This document shows, piece by piece, positions 1-6,660 of a stretch of DNA of 11,896 nucleotides. The DNA lies in contig CAYHKQ010000070.1 of the NCBI GenBank assembly GCA_964357255.1, positions 1-11,896 of the forward strand, read 5' to 3'. The first letter of the stretch is position 1; the number at the start of each line of letters is the position of its first letter. The position numbers and the translations under genes were made by a program. This DNA comes from JBBTIS01 sp038059855 (GTDB taxonomy: Bacteria; Elusimicrobiota; Elusimicrobia; JACQPE01). The notes under the pieces were generated by a model. That model saw only the letters and a list, made by a program, of their open reading frames with translations, was not told where the DNA came from and ran no database searches.

Positions 1-54
1 ACCAGACCCTTTCTTCTCGTCTGGGGTCCCGTGGAGTCTGCGCGGCAGCAATTC

Positions 55-330
55 CTAAGGCCACGGCGCCCCGCCCCCCCGGCCCCCTGATTCCCCTGAT
101 CCCAAGGGGTCGCCGCTGGCGATCAGCTCGTCCGGAATCACTTTGTAAAAAGCTAATCCATCGTAAAACTTGCGGCGCGTTTTTTTCTTAGTTTTAGGGT
201 CGGTCCACTCGGTAATCCCCTGGGCCAATGCGCCAAAATTGCGCACCGCCACAGGGGCCTCATCCGCGAACAACCGACAGACAATTTCGCCCTTGGAAGT
301 CTCAAACCTGGCATAAAGCCCGGGCGTCAA
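55..330 (-). pseudogene. Truncated cyclophilin-type peptidyl-prolyl isomerase
   Basis: The 91-residue product matches the first half of a cyclophilin: an N-terminal strand (YARFETSKGEI), then APVAVRNFGALAQG, then KFYDGLAFYKVIP and SGDPLGSGESGG. Cyclophilins usually run to about 150-170 residues; here a stop follows a G/C-rich run soon after the GDP motif, so the second half of the barrel is missing. The usual catalytic segment F-H-R-V-I reads F-Y-K-V-I, so the catalytic Arg is Lys, and the Gln expected before GGDP is absent. The TTG at 328-330 is the only conventional start. The same frame stays open upstream to about 390 and encodes a hydrophobic, signal-peptide-like stretch (VVLKFFLVSSLQAA), so the protein may be exported from an unrecognised or lost start. 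It lies just downstream of the HemQ-like gene on the same strand. Its state is probably decayed; a sequencing error in the homopolymer run is the alternative. Confidence 0.6.
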
Positions 331-371
331 TTGCGCCGCCTGGAGGGAAGAAACTAAAAAAAATTTAAGAA

Positions 372-1100
372 CTACCCCAATGCGCCAAAAATCAATTTGA
401 GATCCGGGGAAATTCCCATTAAGGCCGGCGCGCCGGGCCAGGCGCGAGGGACGCCGGCCAAGCGGCCGATCTCCTCATGAAGCTCCAAAAAATCCGAAAG
501 GCTCTCCGCCTCAAACGCCAAGACGAGGTCCTGATCATCAAAACCGCAAGAGTACCCCACGCTCAACTTCACCGAGGGATGCCGGGCCGCAACCCCCGCA
601 TATTCACCGAGAACCTTCTGGCGAGTTGCGCGCGCGTCCGATTCCCCGCAATTAAAAACAACGGGATGAACAAACAAAAATCGCGGGGACGCTAATTCCG
701 GGGGGGACACGATACTTAATTCAGCTGAATTAAGTTTCGTGTCCCCGGAATTTCCGGAATTTAAAGCCAAATAGGAACGGGTCATTCTAAGATACGGCCC
801 CATTCCCGAACGCGCAAGCCGGGCCGCAAAATTTTCAAGGATCTCCAAATCATCCGCGATTTGCCGAATCAGAAAATCAGAGTCCGCCCTGGTGGCCATC
901 AGATTGTAAGTTGCCAGCGTCATGCGCTCCTTAAACAGATCAAACGCCGAAAGAGCATCCTCCTTGGCTTGCAGGCGCATATTCGCGTCAAGACGCCGGA
1001 AGGCCGAGTCCGCTTGATAACAAGCGAACCGGACAAAAGATTGTCCCGGCACACCGGAAGCGCCCGCAATGGGCTTTTGTTCGGCTTTGGTTTCTACCAT
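372..1100 (-). CDS. Chlorite dismutase family (HemQ-like) protein with palindrome insertion
   Basis: The 242-residue protein shows both halves of the chlorite dismutase/coproheme decarboxylase fold. The N-terminal half is residues 21-112 (FVRFACYQADSAFRRL, then RADSDFLIRQIADDLEILENFAARL, then SGMGPYLRMTRSYLAL). The C-terminal half is residues 140-242 (RFLFVHPVVF, then HPSVKLSVGYSCGFDDQDLVLAFEAESLSDFLELHEEI). By family comparison the proximal heme His lies in the A/D-E-H-x-x-V-G segment; here that segment reads GEYAGVAARH, so position 167 is Tyr. Residues 119-133, in the loop joining the halves, are encoded by the palindrome at 703-746. The family binds heme or coproheme in the cytoplasm, but with the ligand changed the activity cannot be assumed. 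The ATG at 1098-1100 is the first start of the frame, with no clear Shine-Dalgarno. It lies 42 bp downstream of thyX, probably in the same transcript. Confidence 0.82.
   Translation of the reverse strand: MVETKAEQKPIAGASGVPGQSFVRFACYQADSAFRRLDANMRLQAKEDALSAFDLFKERMTLATYNLMATRADSDFLIRQIADDLEILENFAARLARSGMGPYLRMTRSYLALNSGNSGDTKLNSAELSIVSPPELASPRFLFVHPVVFNCGESDARATRQKVLGEYAGVAARHPSVKLSVGYSCGFDDQDLVLAFEAESLSDFLELHEEIGRLAGVPRAWPGAPALMGISPDLKLIFGALG
703..746. repeat. 22-bp-arm palindromic repeat inside the HemQ-like gene
   Basis: Two 22-nt arms (703-724 and 725-746) meet at CAGCTG and pair with a single mismatch. The left arm begins GGGGACACGATACTTAATTC and the right arm ends TTTCGTGTCCCC. The sequence resembles widespread bacterial palindromes of the REP type that carry a GTGTCCCC end, which are thought to be mobilised by IS200-like (REP-associated) transposases; that link is from memory. 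It is read through without a stop in the gene and encodes residues 119-133. Confidence 0.8.
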
Positions 1101-1120
1101 ATTAAAAAATCGTCGAACCG

Positions 1121-1143
1121 AAAATTTTGCCCGGCAAAATTTT
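1121..1143. repeat. Short inverted repeat between thyX and the HemQ-like gene
   Basis: Arms AAAATTTTGCC (1121-1131) and GGCAAAATTTT (1133-1143) are perfectly complementary around one central base. The right arm ends inside the thyX stop codon (TGA, 1143-1145). It could form an intercistronic hairpin that stabilises the thyX 3' end or reduces read-through. The pairing is mostly A-T in its outer half and no long T tract follows, so I do not call it a terminator. Confidence 0.5.
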
Positions 1144-1877
1144 CACTCCAATTCCGCCTTCTCCGCGTCAAGGGCCGGATTTCCGCCCTTCCAGGTAAAT
1201 CTTAAAAAGGCTTCCCAGGTCCAGGGCATTTTCATTTTAAAAAACTTGGCAAGCACAAGGGCATAGCGCTGAATTTCCCACTGCGCATGAGACTCCGCGC
1301 GCAACAAAATAAAATTCATCAAACTGCGCGCGTTAATCGTCCAGTAAATTTGAGTGTAGAGAGCCACGGGCAAAACCATACGCGCCATCTCACGAGCGAC
1401 GCCTGCGCCAATAAAACTCTTGTAAGTCTTATAAGACGCCCGCAGGGCCTCGGAGTAATCCTTTAGAAGCCCGGCCTGGGACAATTTCGAATCCGGCACG
1501 GAACCCTGTTTATTGCTCAAATCCTGGCGGCGAAAAGCGCGGGGCATATAAAACTCATCCTCCATTTCCCTGTATCTGGACGATTCCTCGTTAAGAGAGG
1601 CCATCCGGTGGCGGACAAGCTGGCGCATGACAAATATCGGCAATTTAATATGAAACTTAAACACCGCCTGCTCAAACGGAGTCAGGTGGCCGTGTTGCAT
1701 AAGATAAAAAACCAATTTTTTATCCTTTTCATCGCCTTTTAAGCCCTGAGCGTAAGACACTCGAGCCCCCAAAACAACGGCGGGGTCGCCCCCCATAAAC
1801 TCCAACAAGCGCGCGAAGCCCTTGTCAAGGACTTTCTCCTCTAAAATTTGATGCTGTTGTTCCGTTGCAATGTTCAT
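1143..1877 (-). CDS. thyX: Flavin-dependent thymidylate synthase ThyX
   Basis: ThyX makes dTMP from dUMP using methylenetetrahydrofolate, with FAD and NADPH as reductant, in the cytoplasm. The 244-residue protein carries the diagnostic signature RHRMASLNEESSRY at residues 89-102 (RHR-x-x-S-x-NE-x-S-x-RY), which binds FAD and dUMP. The H-x-T-P-F-E motif at 64-69 and the C-terminal NARSLMNFILLRAESHAQWEIQRYA segment are also typical of the family. Length is normal and the frame intact. The ATG at 1875-1877 has no strong Shine-Dalgarno. It follows the CbiX-like gene after a 99-bp gap filled by repeats and precedes the HemQ-like gene by 42 bp. No thyA is seen in the window, as expected where ThyX is the sole enzyme. 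Confidence 0.96.
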   Translation of the reverse strand: MNIATEQQHQILEEKVLDKGFARLLEFMGGDPAVVLGARVSYAQGLKGDEKDKKLVFYLMQHGHLTPFEQAVFKFHIKLPIFVMRQLVRHRMASLNEESSRYREMEDEFYMPRAFRRQDLSNKQGSVPDSKLSQAGLLKDYSEALRASYKTYKSFIGAGVAREMARMVLPVALYTQIYWTINARSLMNFILLRAESHAQWEIQRYALVLAKFFKMKMPWTWEAFLRFTWKGGNPALDAEKAELE

Positions 1878-1886
1878 AACATCAAA

Positions 1887-1973
1887 AGCGGTTGAGCGGT
1901 TAAGCGATTAAGTGAAATAAGGAATTCCTCTATTACACTCAACCGCTTAACCGCTACCCGCTTAACCGCTACC
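1887..1973. repeat. Imperfect inverted repeat with tandem 15-mers upstream of thyX
   Basis: The gap between the CbiX-like gene and thyX is almost entirely an imperfect palindrome centred on GGAATTCC (1921-1928), with AGCGGTTGAGCGGTTAAGCG on the left and its approximate complement on the right. The right side ends in two exact tandem copies of CGCTTAACCGCTACC (1944-1958 and 1959-1973). It may be a small mobile palindrome or a long intercistronic hairpin. It probably separates expression of the two genes to some degree. Confidence 0.6.
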
Positions 1974-1976
1974 CAT

Positions 1977-2945
1977 TCATTCATGGCTCTTCACTTGCGA
2001 AAGCGCCCACTCCGCGATTAAGGGATGCGGCAGAAGCGCCTCTTTACTCATCTTATAAAAAAGTCCTTCCAAAGCCTTGGCGATATGCTTTTCAATGCCA
2101 TTGATGGCGATCAGATGGGGTAACACTAAAATCCGCTTGCCCTCCTTGGAACGGGCCCGAACATATGCCCTGATCTCTCGGCGACACGACTCCCTCGCGG
2201 CCCTGGGCGAGTCATCCCGCAAGTCAAAAGCCTTGACCTCGGCAAACCCCCCGAGCGCGGCCAATTGCCCGGCGAGACGGTTTTCTATGTCCATCCACGC
2301 CGGCTCGGCCTCGTCCGTGTAAGGGCCATGCGAAATCAGGACCACCGCCTCCTTGGCGGGATCGCGCGAAAGCGTCATAGCCCGCGACAGAAGAATTTGA
2401 GCGACGTAGGGATGATCGTCCAAGGCTGTGGTCATTTCAAGGGCCAGCTTGGTTTTAATCACACGCGCGTCGAGTCTGTTATGTTGATGAGCGCCTTCGG
2501 CGCGGCCCCTGCCATCGGCGCTACGGATTTGTCGGCCGGCCGAGGCCGCCGCGCGCATGCCTTGGACAAAAGCCGCCGCCGGCTCGGAACTTTTGCCCAG
2601 CACGAATTGAAACTGCCCGTAAAGCTCGGAATTAGAATTGACCAAAAGCGGAACAACCACCACTCTCTTCGGTTTTTTGGCTTCGAGTTTTTTCAAGGCT
2701 TTCTCGATGCTGGAAGCATCGGCCATGCCCAGCGCGATTTCAACGGCATAACCCTGCCGGGCCAGGACCTTTTGGACCTTGGAAATTTCCTGGTCCCATC
2801 GCCGCGAGCCGCCGTGAGCCAACAAAAGAACGGCTGTATCCGCGGCAAAAGAAAAAGTGAATGACGTGAATAAAGTAAATAAGGCTAATGAAAAAATTTT
2901 TTCTTGAACCCAGTTCTCCTTATTCACATTATTAATACGACTCAT
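1977..2945 (-). CDS. Exported CbiX/sirohydrochlorin chelatase-fold protein, two domains
   Basis: The 322-residue product has a signal peptide (hydrophobic core about residues 17-34, likely cleavage after FSFA) and two class II chelatase (CbiX/SirB) half-domains. The first has VLLLAHGGSRRWDQEI (His44) with VVVVPLLVNSNSELYG; the second has VVLISHGPYTDEAEPAWM (His206) with ILVLPHLIAINGIEKHI and LLPHPLIAEW. In the family, paired HG-motif histidines bind the metal or tetrapyrrole. Export is unusual for a biosynthetic chelatase, so a metal- or tetrapyrrole-handling role outside the cytoplasm is possible. Residues about 127-160 are a Gly/Ala/Arg-rich stretch that looks inserted between the halves. 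The ATG at 2943-2945 lies inside the terminal repeat of the neighbouring element, so the first few residues are probably acquired. A GTG at codon 7 and an AAGGAG (2916-2921) inside the reading frame leave the original start unresolved. Confidence 0.78.
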   Translation of the reverse strand: MSRINNVNKENWVQEKIFSLALFTLFTSFTFSFAADTAVLLLAHGGSRRWDQEISKVQKVLARQGYAVEIALGMADASSIEKALKKLEAKKPKRVVVVPLLVNSNSELYGQFQFVLGKSSEPAAAFVQGMRAAASAGRQIRSADGRGRAEGAHQHNRLDARVIKTKLALEMTTALDDHPYVAQILLSRAMTLSRDPAKEAVVLISHGPYTDEAEPAWMDIENRLAGQLAALGGFAEVKAFDLRDDSPRAARESCRREIRAYVRARSKEGKRILVLPHLIAINGIEKHIAKALEGLFYKMSKEALLPHPLIAEWALSQVKSHE

Positions 2946-3076
2946 GCAAATTCATTGCATTCCGCTCATCCTGAGCTTGTCGAAGGATGAATACAGGGTT
3001 TTTTGCGTCTTGGCTCATGGTTCGACAGGCTCACCATGAGCGGCTTTTTATCATTTTGCATGAGTCGTGTTATTAA
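2929..3076. mobile_element. Miniature element with REP-like core and 7-bp target duplication
   Basis: The element (2936-3069) has 15-bp ends that differ at one base (TACGACTCATGCAAA, and TTTGCATGAGTCGTG inverted). It is bounded by TTATTAA at 2929-2935 and again at 3070-3076, a likely target duplication. Its core, read on the minus strand, contains two hairpins (GCTCATGGT...ACCATGAGC and CATCCT...AGGATG) also found in the elements at 4446 and 8904, but its ends are unrelated to theirs. It encodes no protein. It sits between two divergent genes, and each end carries an outward ATG. Confidence 0.75.
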
Positions 3077-3101
3077 CCTTGAACCAAAATATAATTATAA
3101 A
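3073..3101 (+). promoter_or_regulatory. Putative sigma70-type promoter for the FAD oxidoreductase
   Basis: TTAACC at 3073-3078 and TATAAA at 3096-3101 are separated by 17 bp in an AT-rich tract. The predicted start of transcription would be near 3108, leaving only about 6 nt before the ATG at 3114, and no Shine-Dalgarno is visible, so the mRNA may be close to leaderless. The -35 box overlaps the target duplication of the adjacent element. This is a motif match only. Confidence 0.4.
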
Positions 3102-3113
3102 CTTTATGTCAGT

Positions 3114-4439
3114 ATGGCTGGCGCAAAAGAGCGTTACATTCTCGGGGCCGGGGTCACAGGTCTGGCCGCGGGCATGGCATCAGGATACACGATCTTGGAA
3201 GCCCTAGACCGCCCGGGCGGCATCTGCTCTTCCTATTATATGGACCGCAAAGGCCGGCGGCTCCCCTTTAATTCGCCCGGACAGGAAGCGGCCTTTCGAT
3301 TCGAGTTCGGAGGCGGGCACTGGATATTCGGCGGAGACCCCGTGGTCCTGCAATTAATAAAATCCCTTACTCCCCTTCGCCCTTATCAACGAAAGTCATC
3401 CGCCTATTTCCGCGATAGCGGCAAATTCGTGCCATTCCCGGTGCAAAATCATCTCGGCCATTTCCCGCAGGACATCGCCGCAAAGGCCCTCGTGGAAATC
3501 TTAGAAAGCCATCATCGGCTCTGGAGCGCCGAATCAAAAAGAGTGATGTCCGAATGGATGAAATGCAATTTTGGCGCCACGTTATTCGAGTTATTCTTCC
3601 GGCCCTTCCACGAAAAATACACATCAGGACTCTGGGACCGGATCGCTCCGCAAGACGTGTACAAAACTCCCCTCGATCTTGAGGCGGTCAAGGCCGGGGC
3701 CACGGGCAATCACATCGCGCCGGCCGGCTACAACACAAGCTACTTTTATCCACAAGGGGGCCTCGACAAGCTCGCCGGAAAAATGGCCAAAAAATGCCGA
3801 ATCCGCTACCGCTCCGAACTACGGCGGATTCATCTAAAAACCAGAACCTTGGAACTCGCCGACGGATCTCGGCTGGGTTGGGACAGCCTGCTGTGCACCC
3901 TGCCCCTTCACCAAATCCTCCGATTGGCTGGTTTAAAAGCAGGGGTTGCGGATCCGGCAACCAGCGTCCTAGTCCTCAATATCGCGGGTGACAAAGGGCC
4001 TGAGTGCCCCCAAGACCATTGGGTCTATACGCCCCAAAGCCAGGCCGGTTTTCATCGCGTCGGATTTTACGGCAACGTGGAACCGGATTTTCTGCCCGCA
4101 AGCTCCGGCCGGGAGCGGCTCTTAAGCATGTATGTGGAATTTTCCTTCCGCGAAGGCAAGCGCCCCACGGCCGGACAAATCGCGCGCCTGGGGTCCGCCG
4201 CGGTCAAGGAACTCCGAGACTGGAACTGGCTCCGGAGCGCCGCGATCTGCGACCCGACCTGGATTAACACGGCCTACACCTGGTCCTGGCCGAGCTCGAC
4301 ATGGAAAGCTAAAGCCGCGCGAGAACTTGGGGCCTTTGGAATCTTCCCCATTGGCCGCTACGGCCGATGGGTCTTCCAAGGAATCGCCGAGTCCATCAAG
4401 GAGGGCTTAGTCGCCGGCGCTTCACTGCGGATGACATAA
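3114..4439 (+). CDS. FAD-dependent oxidoreductase, UDP-galactopyranose mutase / protoporphyrinogen oxidase-like
   Basis: The 441-residue protein has an N-terminal dinucleotide-binding loop (GAGVTG, residues 11-16), a second-strand acidic region followed by RPGGICSSY (33-41), and EFGGGHWIFGGD at about 64-75. FFRPFHEKYTSGLW follows at about 161-174. A C-terminal FPIGRYGRWVFQGIAESIKEGLVAG closes the FAD site. These features place it in the amine-oxidase/UGM superfamily; the exact substrate is not readable. Its place upstream of two glycosyltransferases favours a role in sugar-nucleotide or glycoconjugate metabolism. The frame is open back to 3003, but the first part would be translated repeat, so I start at the ATG 3114, eight codons before the dinucleotide loop. 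An ATG at 3060 in the element end is the alternative. Confidence 0.8.
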   Translation: MAGAKERYILGAGVTGLAAGMASGYTILEALDRPGGICSSYYMDRKGRRLPFNSPGQEAAFRFEFGGGHWIFGGDPVVLQLIKSLTPLRPYQRKSSAYFRDSGKFVPFPVQNHLGHFPQDIAAKALVEILESHHRLWSAESKRVMSEWMKCNFGATLFELFFRPFHEKYTSGLWDRIAPQDVYKTPLDLEAVKAGATGNHIAPAGYNTSYFYPQGGLDKLAGKMAKKCRIRYRSELRRIHLKTRTLELADGSRLGWDSLLCTLPLHQILRLAGLKAGVADPATSVLVLNIAGDKGPECPQDHWVYTPQSQAGFHRVGFYGNVEPDFLPASSGRERLLSMYVEFSFREGKRPTAGQIARLGSAAVKELRDWNWLRSAAICDPTWINTAYTWSWPSSTWKAKAARELGAFGIFPIGRYGRWVFQGIAESIKEGLVAGASLRMT

Positions 4440-4590
4440 AAATTTGTAATACTTTAGCGGATTGAAGTAGTCAAAATAGCCGCTCATGGTGAGCCTGTCG
4501 AACCATGAGCCAAGACTGCGGGAACGCCCATCCTTCGACAGGCTCAGGATGAGCGGGAAACTTCAGACCGCTAAAGTCTTACAAAAATTT
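4438..4590. mobile_element. MITE copy A with 8-bp target duplication
   Basis: The element (4446-4582, 137 bp) has imperfect 23-bp terminal inverted repeats: one end reads GTAATACTTTAGCGG, the other end inverted reads GTAAGACTTTAGCGG, with three mismatches over the 23 bp. It is flanked by exact AAAAATTT duplications at 4438-4445 and 4583-4590. Inside are two hairpins, one with the 9-bp stem GCTCATGGT/ACCATGAGC (4482-4510) and one around CATCCT/AGGATG (4529-4551). No protein is encoded. The 139 bp 4444-4582 are identical to 8902-9040. The left duplication overlaps the stop codon of the upstream gene and the right one abuts the next start codon. Confidence 0.9.
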
Positions 4591-5310
4591 ATGCCGCCGC
4601 CTAAACTTTCAATTGTCATGCCGGTTTACAATGAAGCGGAGGGGCTTGCCCAAGTGATCGAAGAAATCCACGATAAAATCGCCCGTCGCTTAAATGAAAT
4701 TGAGCTGATTGCGGTGGATGACGCGAGCACGGACCAGACCCCCCAAATCCTGCGGGGTCTTGCCGACAAATTTTCTCACTTAAAAGTCATCCGGCAGGCT
4801 CAAAACCAAGGCCACGGCCCCTCGATCCGCGCCGGTTTCACCGCGGCCCAAGGAGAATGGGTGCTCCAAATCGACAGCGACGGACAAATGGACCCCGACG
4901 ATTTTTGGAAGCTCTATGAACACGCCCACGATTACGACGGAATTTTTGGCATACGGCAAAACCGCCGCGACCCCGCCTATCGCCGGATCACCTCAGCCTT
5001 TATACGGCTGTTTCTTCGCCTGTATCTGGGCGCCGGACTTCGCGACGCGAACTGCCCGTTAAAACTCATCCGACGCAAGGCCCTGATGGAAGTTCTCAAG
5101 GGAATTGACGAGAAGGCTTTTGCCCCCTCCATATTCTTGGCCGCGGCAATGGCCCTTGGTCCTTACCGCATCCGTGAGCTTCCCGTGTCCCATCGCTCGC
5201 GCCAATTCGGCCACGGAACCCTTCCCGGCCTAAAATTCTTCAAAGTCTGCCGGCGGGGACTCAGGGAATTAATAGAACATCGGAACCGATGGCAACGGCC
5301 ACAACCATAA
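4591..5310 (+). CDS. Family 2 glycosyltransferase, dolichyl-phosphate mannose synthase-like
   Basis: The 239-residue protein is a single GT-A catalytic domain. KLSIVMPVYNEAEGL (5-19) opens the nucleotide-sugar fold, VDDAST (42-47) is the first acidic motif, and QIDSDGQMDPDD (93-104) holds the metal-binding DxD. RFGHG-type residues appear as RQFGHGTLPGLKFF near the C terminus. There are no membrane segments. The family transfers a sugar from a nucleotide to polyprenyl phosphate or another lipid or glycan at the cytoplasmic face. The open frame reaches back to 4486, but those 35 residues are translated repeat, so the ATG at 4591 right after the target duplication is the sensible start. Its end overlaps the next gene by 22 bp. 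A lipid-linked sugar made here could feed the downstream GT39-like enzyme. Confidence 0.88.
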   Translation: MPPPKLSIVMPVYNEAEGLAQVIEEIHDKIARRLNEIELIAVDDASTDQTPQILRGLADKFSHLKVIRQAQNQGHGPSIRAGFTAAQGEWVLQIDSDGQMDPDDFWKLYEHAHDYDGIFGIRQNRRDPAYRRITSAFIRLFLRLYLGAGLRDANCPLKLIRRKALMEVLKGIDEKAFAPSIFLAAAMALGPYRIRELPVSHRSRQFGHGTLPGLKFFKVCRRGLRELIEHRNRWQRPQP

Positions 5311-6653
5311 ACAGGCTCTCGGCGCTTCGCCGGCCGGCCGTGATAGTTTTTTTAATTTGCCTGGCCATCCGCGCGGTCTATGCCTGGATACACTATGACC
5401 CCCAAAACCCCTATCACGTCTGGCAGGATGGCGACCAATATATCGGCTTAGCGCAATCTCTTAACAATTCAGGCGAGTTGCGTCTATGGGGCCGGCTAAC
5501 CTCCCTGCGCGTTCCGGGCTATCCGTTTCTTGTGGCCTTGAGTTGGAAACTCTCCCAGCCCCATCACTTCGCCTGCTTGGCCGCGCTTCAAGTCCTTTTG
5601 AGTTCCCTCGCCGGCGCCTGTCTTTTCCTGGCGACCCGAAAACTGTTCGGACCCGTGGCCGGAGCAATCTCTGTTGGAATTTATGCGATTGACCCCTTAA
5701 TGTTGCTCAGAACCCATGCAGTGGCCTCCGAAATTCCATCGGCGATTATGACCATCGTCTCCGCCTGGCTCTTCGGACGGGTCCAAGAACGCTACAGCAT
5801 CGGCCGCGTGGTAGCCTGCGCCCTTGGATTTCTTGGGGCCTTCAATGTTCGCGTAGAAGTCGGCGCCGCGATGATCTTTATGGCTTGCGCCTCAATTCTG
5901 ACGGCCCGGGCTTTTAAACGTTCCATTGGCCAATGGACGCCGGCCCGTCTCGGACTACTACTAACTTTATTCGCGGTCGGATGGCTCCCCTGGGTCTGGC
6001 GCAATTGGAAAGTCCACCGCGCGTTCGTCCCGACCACGACCGAGGGCGGTTTCAATTTTATGACCAAGCTCGGCGCCCACGACGGCAAGTTCGCCTGGGG
6101 GCTCGAGGGCCTGGATTTTGTTCACACGGAACGCGACGTCCACGGCATCGCCAAAGGGCTTGAGGTCCAAAGGGACCGATTATTCTTTCAAACTAAAATC
6201 AAACGAATGAAAGAACAGCCGGCGCAAGCCTTAAAAATCATGATTCGAAACGTAGTTCAGTTGTATTATCCCGTGCCATTTTTCTACTTCAATCTTTACG
6301 ATCCCATTTTCGGATTTACCTTGGTTTTTTTTATTCTGGGAGCCGCTCATGCCCTGCGTCTGGCATGGAAAGGTCACTGGCAAGGAATGCCCCTGGTGGC
6401 CGGGGTCGTTGGTTTTACCTTGGCCTATATGATGGTGGCCGGCCACTCGCGCTATCGAAGCTCCCTGCAACCGCTCATCATCATGCTGGCGGGACTTGGT
6501 CTGACGAAATGCTATGAACGAATGTCTAGAGAACGATTTTTGACTTTCACCGGCTCCGTTGTCGGAATTCAAGGATTGCTGTTCGCCTTTTATCGGGAAC
6601 CCTTGAAAGGAAAAATTATCCTCGGCGCGTTAAACCTTTTCGGCTGGAATTAA
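5289..6653 (+). CDS. Polytopic GT39/ArnT-like glycosyltransferase
   Basis: The 454-residue product is a multi-pass membrane protein with about ten hydrophobic segments, the first at residues 16-34. The first periplasmic loop carries the acidic motif DGDQYIGLAQSL (47-58) followed by LRVPGYPFLVAL (73-84), typical of GT-C enzymes of the PMT/ArnT type. In these, an Asp in the first loop is catalytic and the donor is a polyprenyl-phosphate sugar. SRYRSSLQPLIIMLAGLGL late in the protein matches the conserved 'RYR...P' segment of the group. The start ATG at 5289 lies inside the family 2 glycosyltransferase gene, indicating translational coupling. The acceptor (lipid A, protein or polysaccharide) cannot be told. 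Confidence 0.82.
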   Translation: MATATTINRLSALRRPAVIVFLICLAIRAVYAWIHYDPQNPYHVWQDGDQYIGLAQSLNNSGELRLWGRLTSLRVPGYPFLVALSWKLSQPHHFACLAALQVLLSSLAGACLFLATRKLFGPVAGAISVGIYAIDPLMLLRTHAVASEIPSAIMTIVSAWLFGRVQERYSIGRVVACALGFLGAFNVRVEVGAAMIFMACASILTARAFKRSIGQWTPARLGLLLTLFAVGWLPWVWRNWKVHRAFVPTTTEGGFNFMTKLGAHDGKFAWGLEGLDFVHTERDVHGIAKGLEVQRDRLFFQTKIKRMKEQPAQALKIMIRNVVQLYYPVPFFYFNLYDPIFGFTLVFFILGAAHALRLAWKGHWQGMPLVAGVVGFTLAYMMVAGHSRYRSSLQPLIIMLAGLGLTKCYERMSRERFLTFTGSVVGIQGLLFAFYREPLKGKIILGALNLFGWN

Positions 6654-6660
6654 CTCCCCT

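Noticed and set aside
3003..3113. N-terminal extension of the FAD oxidoreductase from a TTG at 3003
   Set aside because: The first 20 or so residues are the translated palindromic element, a common annotation artefact; the conserved fold begins just after the ATG at 3114.
4486..4590. 35-residue N-terminal extension of the family 2 glycosyltransferase
   Set aside because: It is the MITE read in frame; the catalytic domain starts within a few residues of the ATG at 4591.
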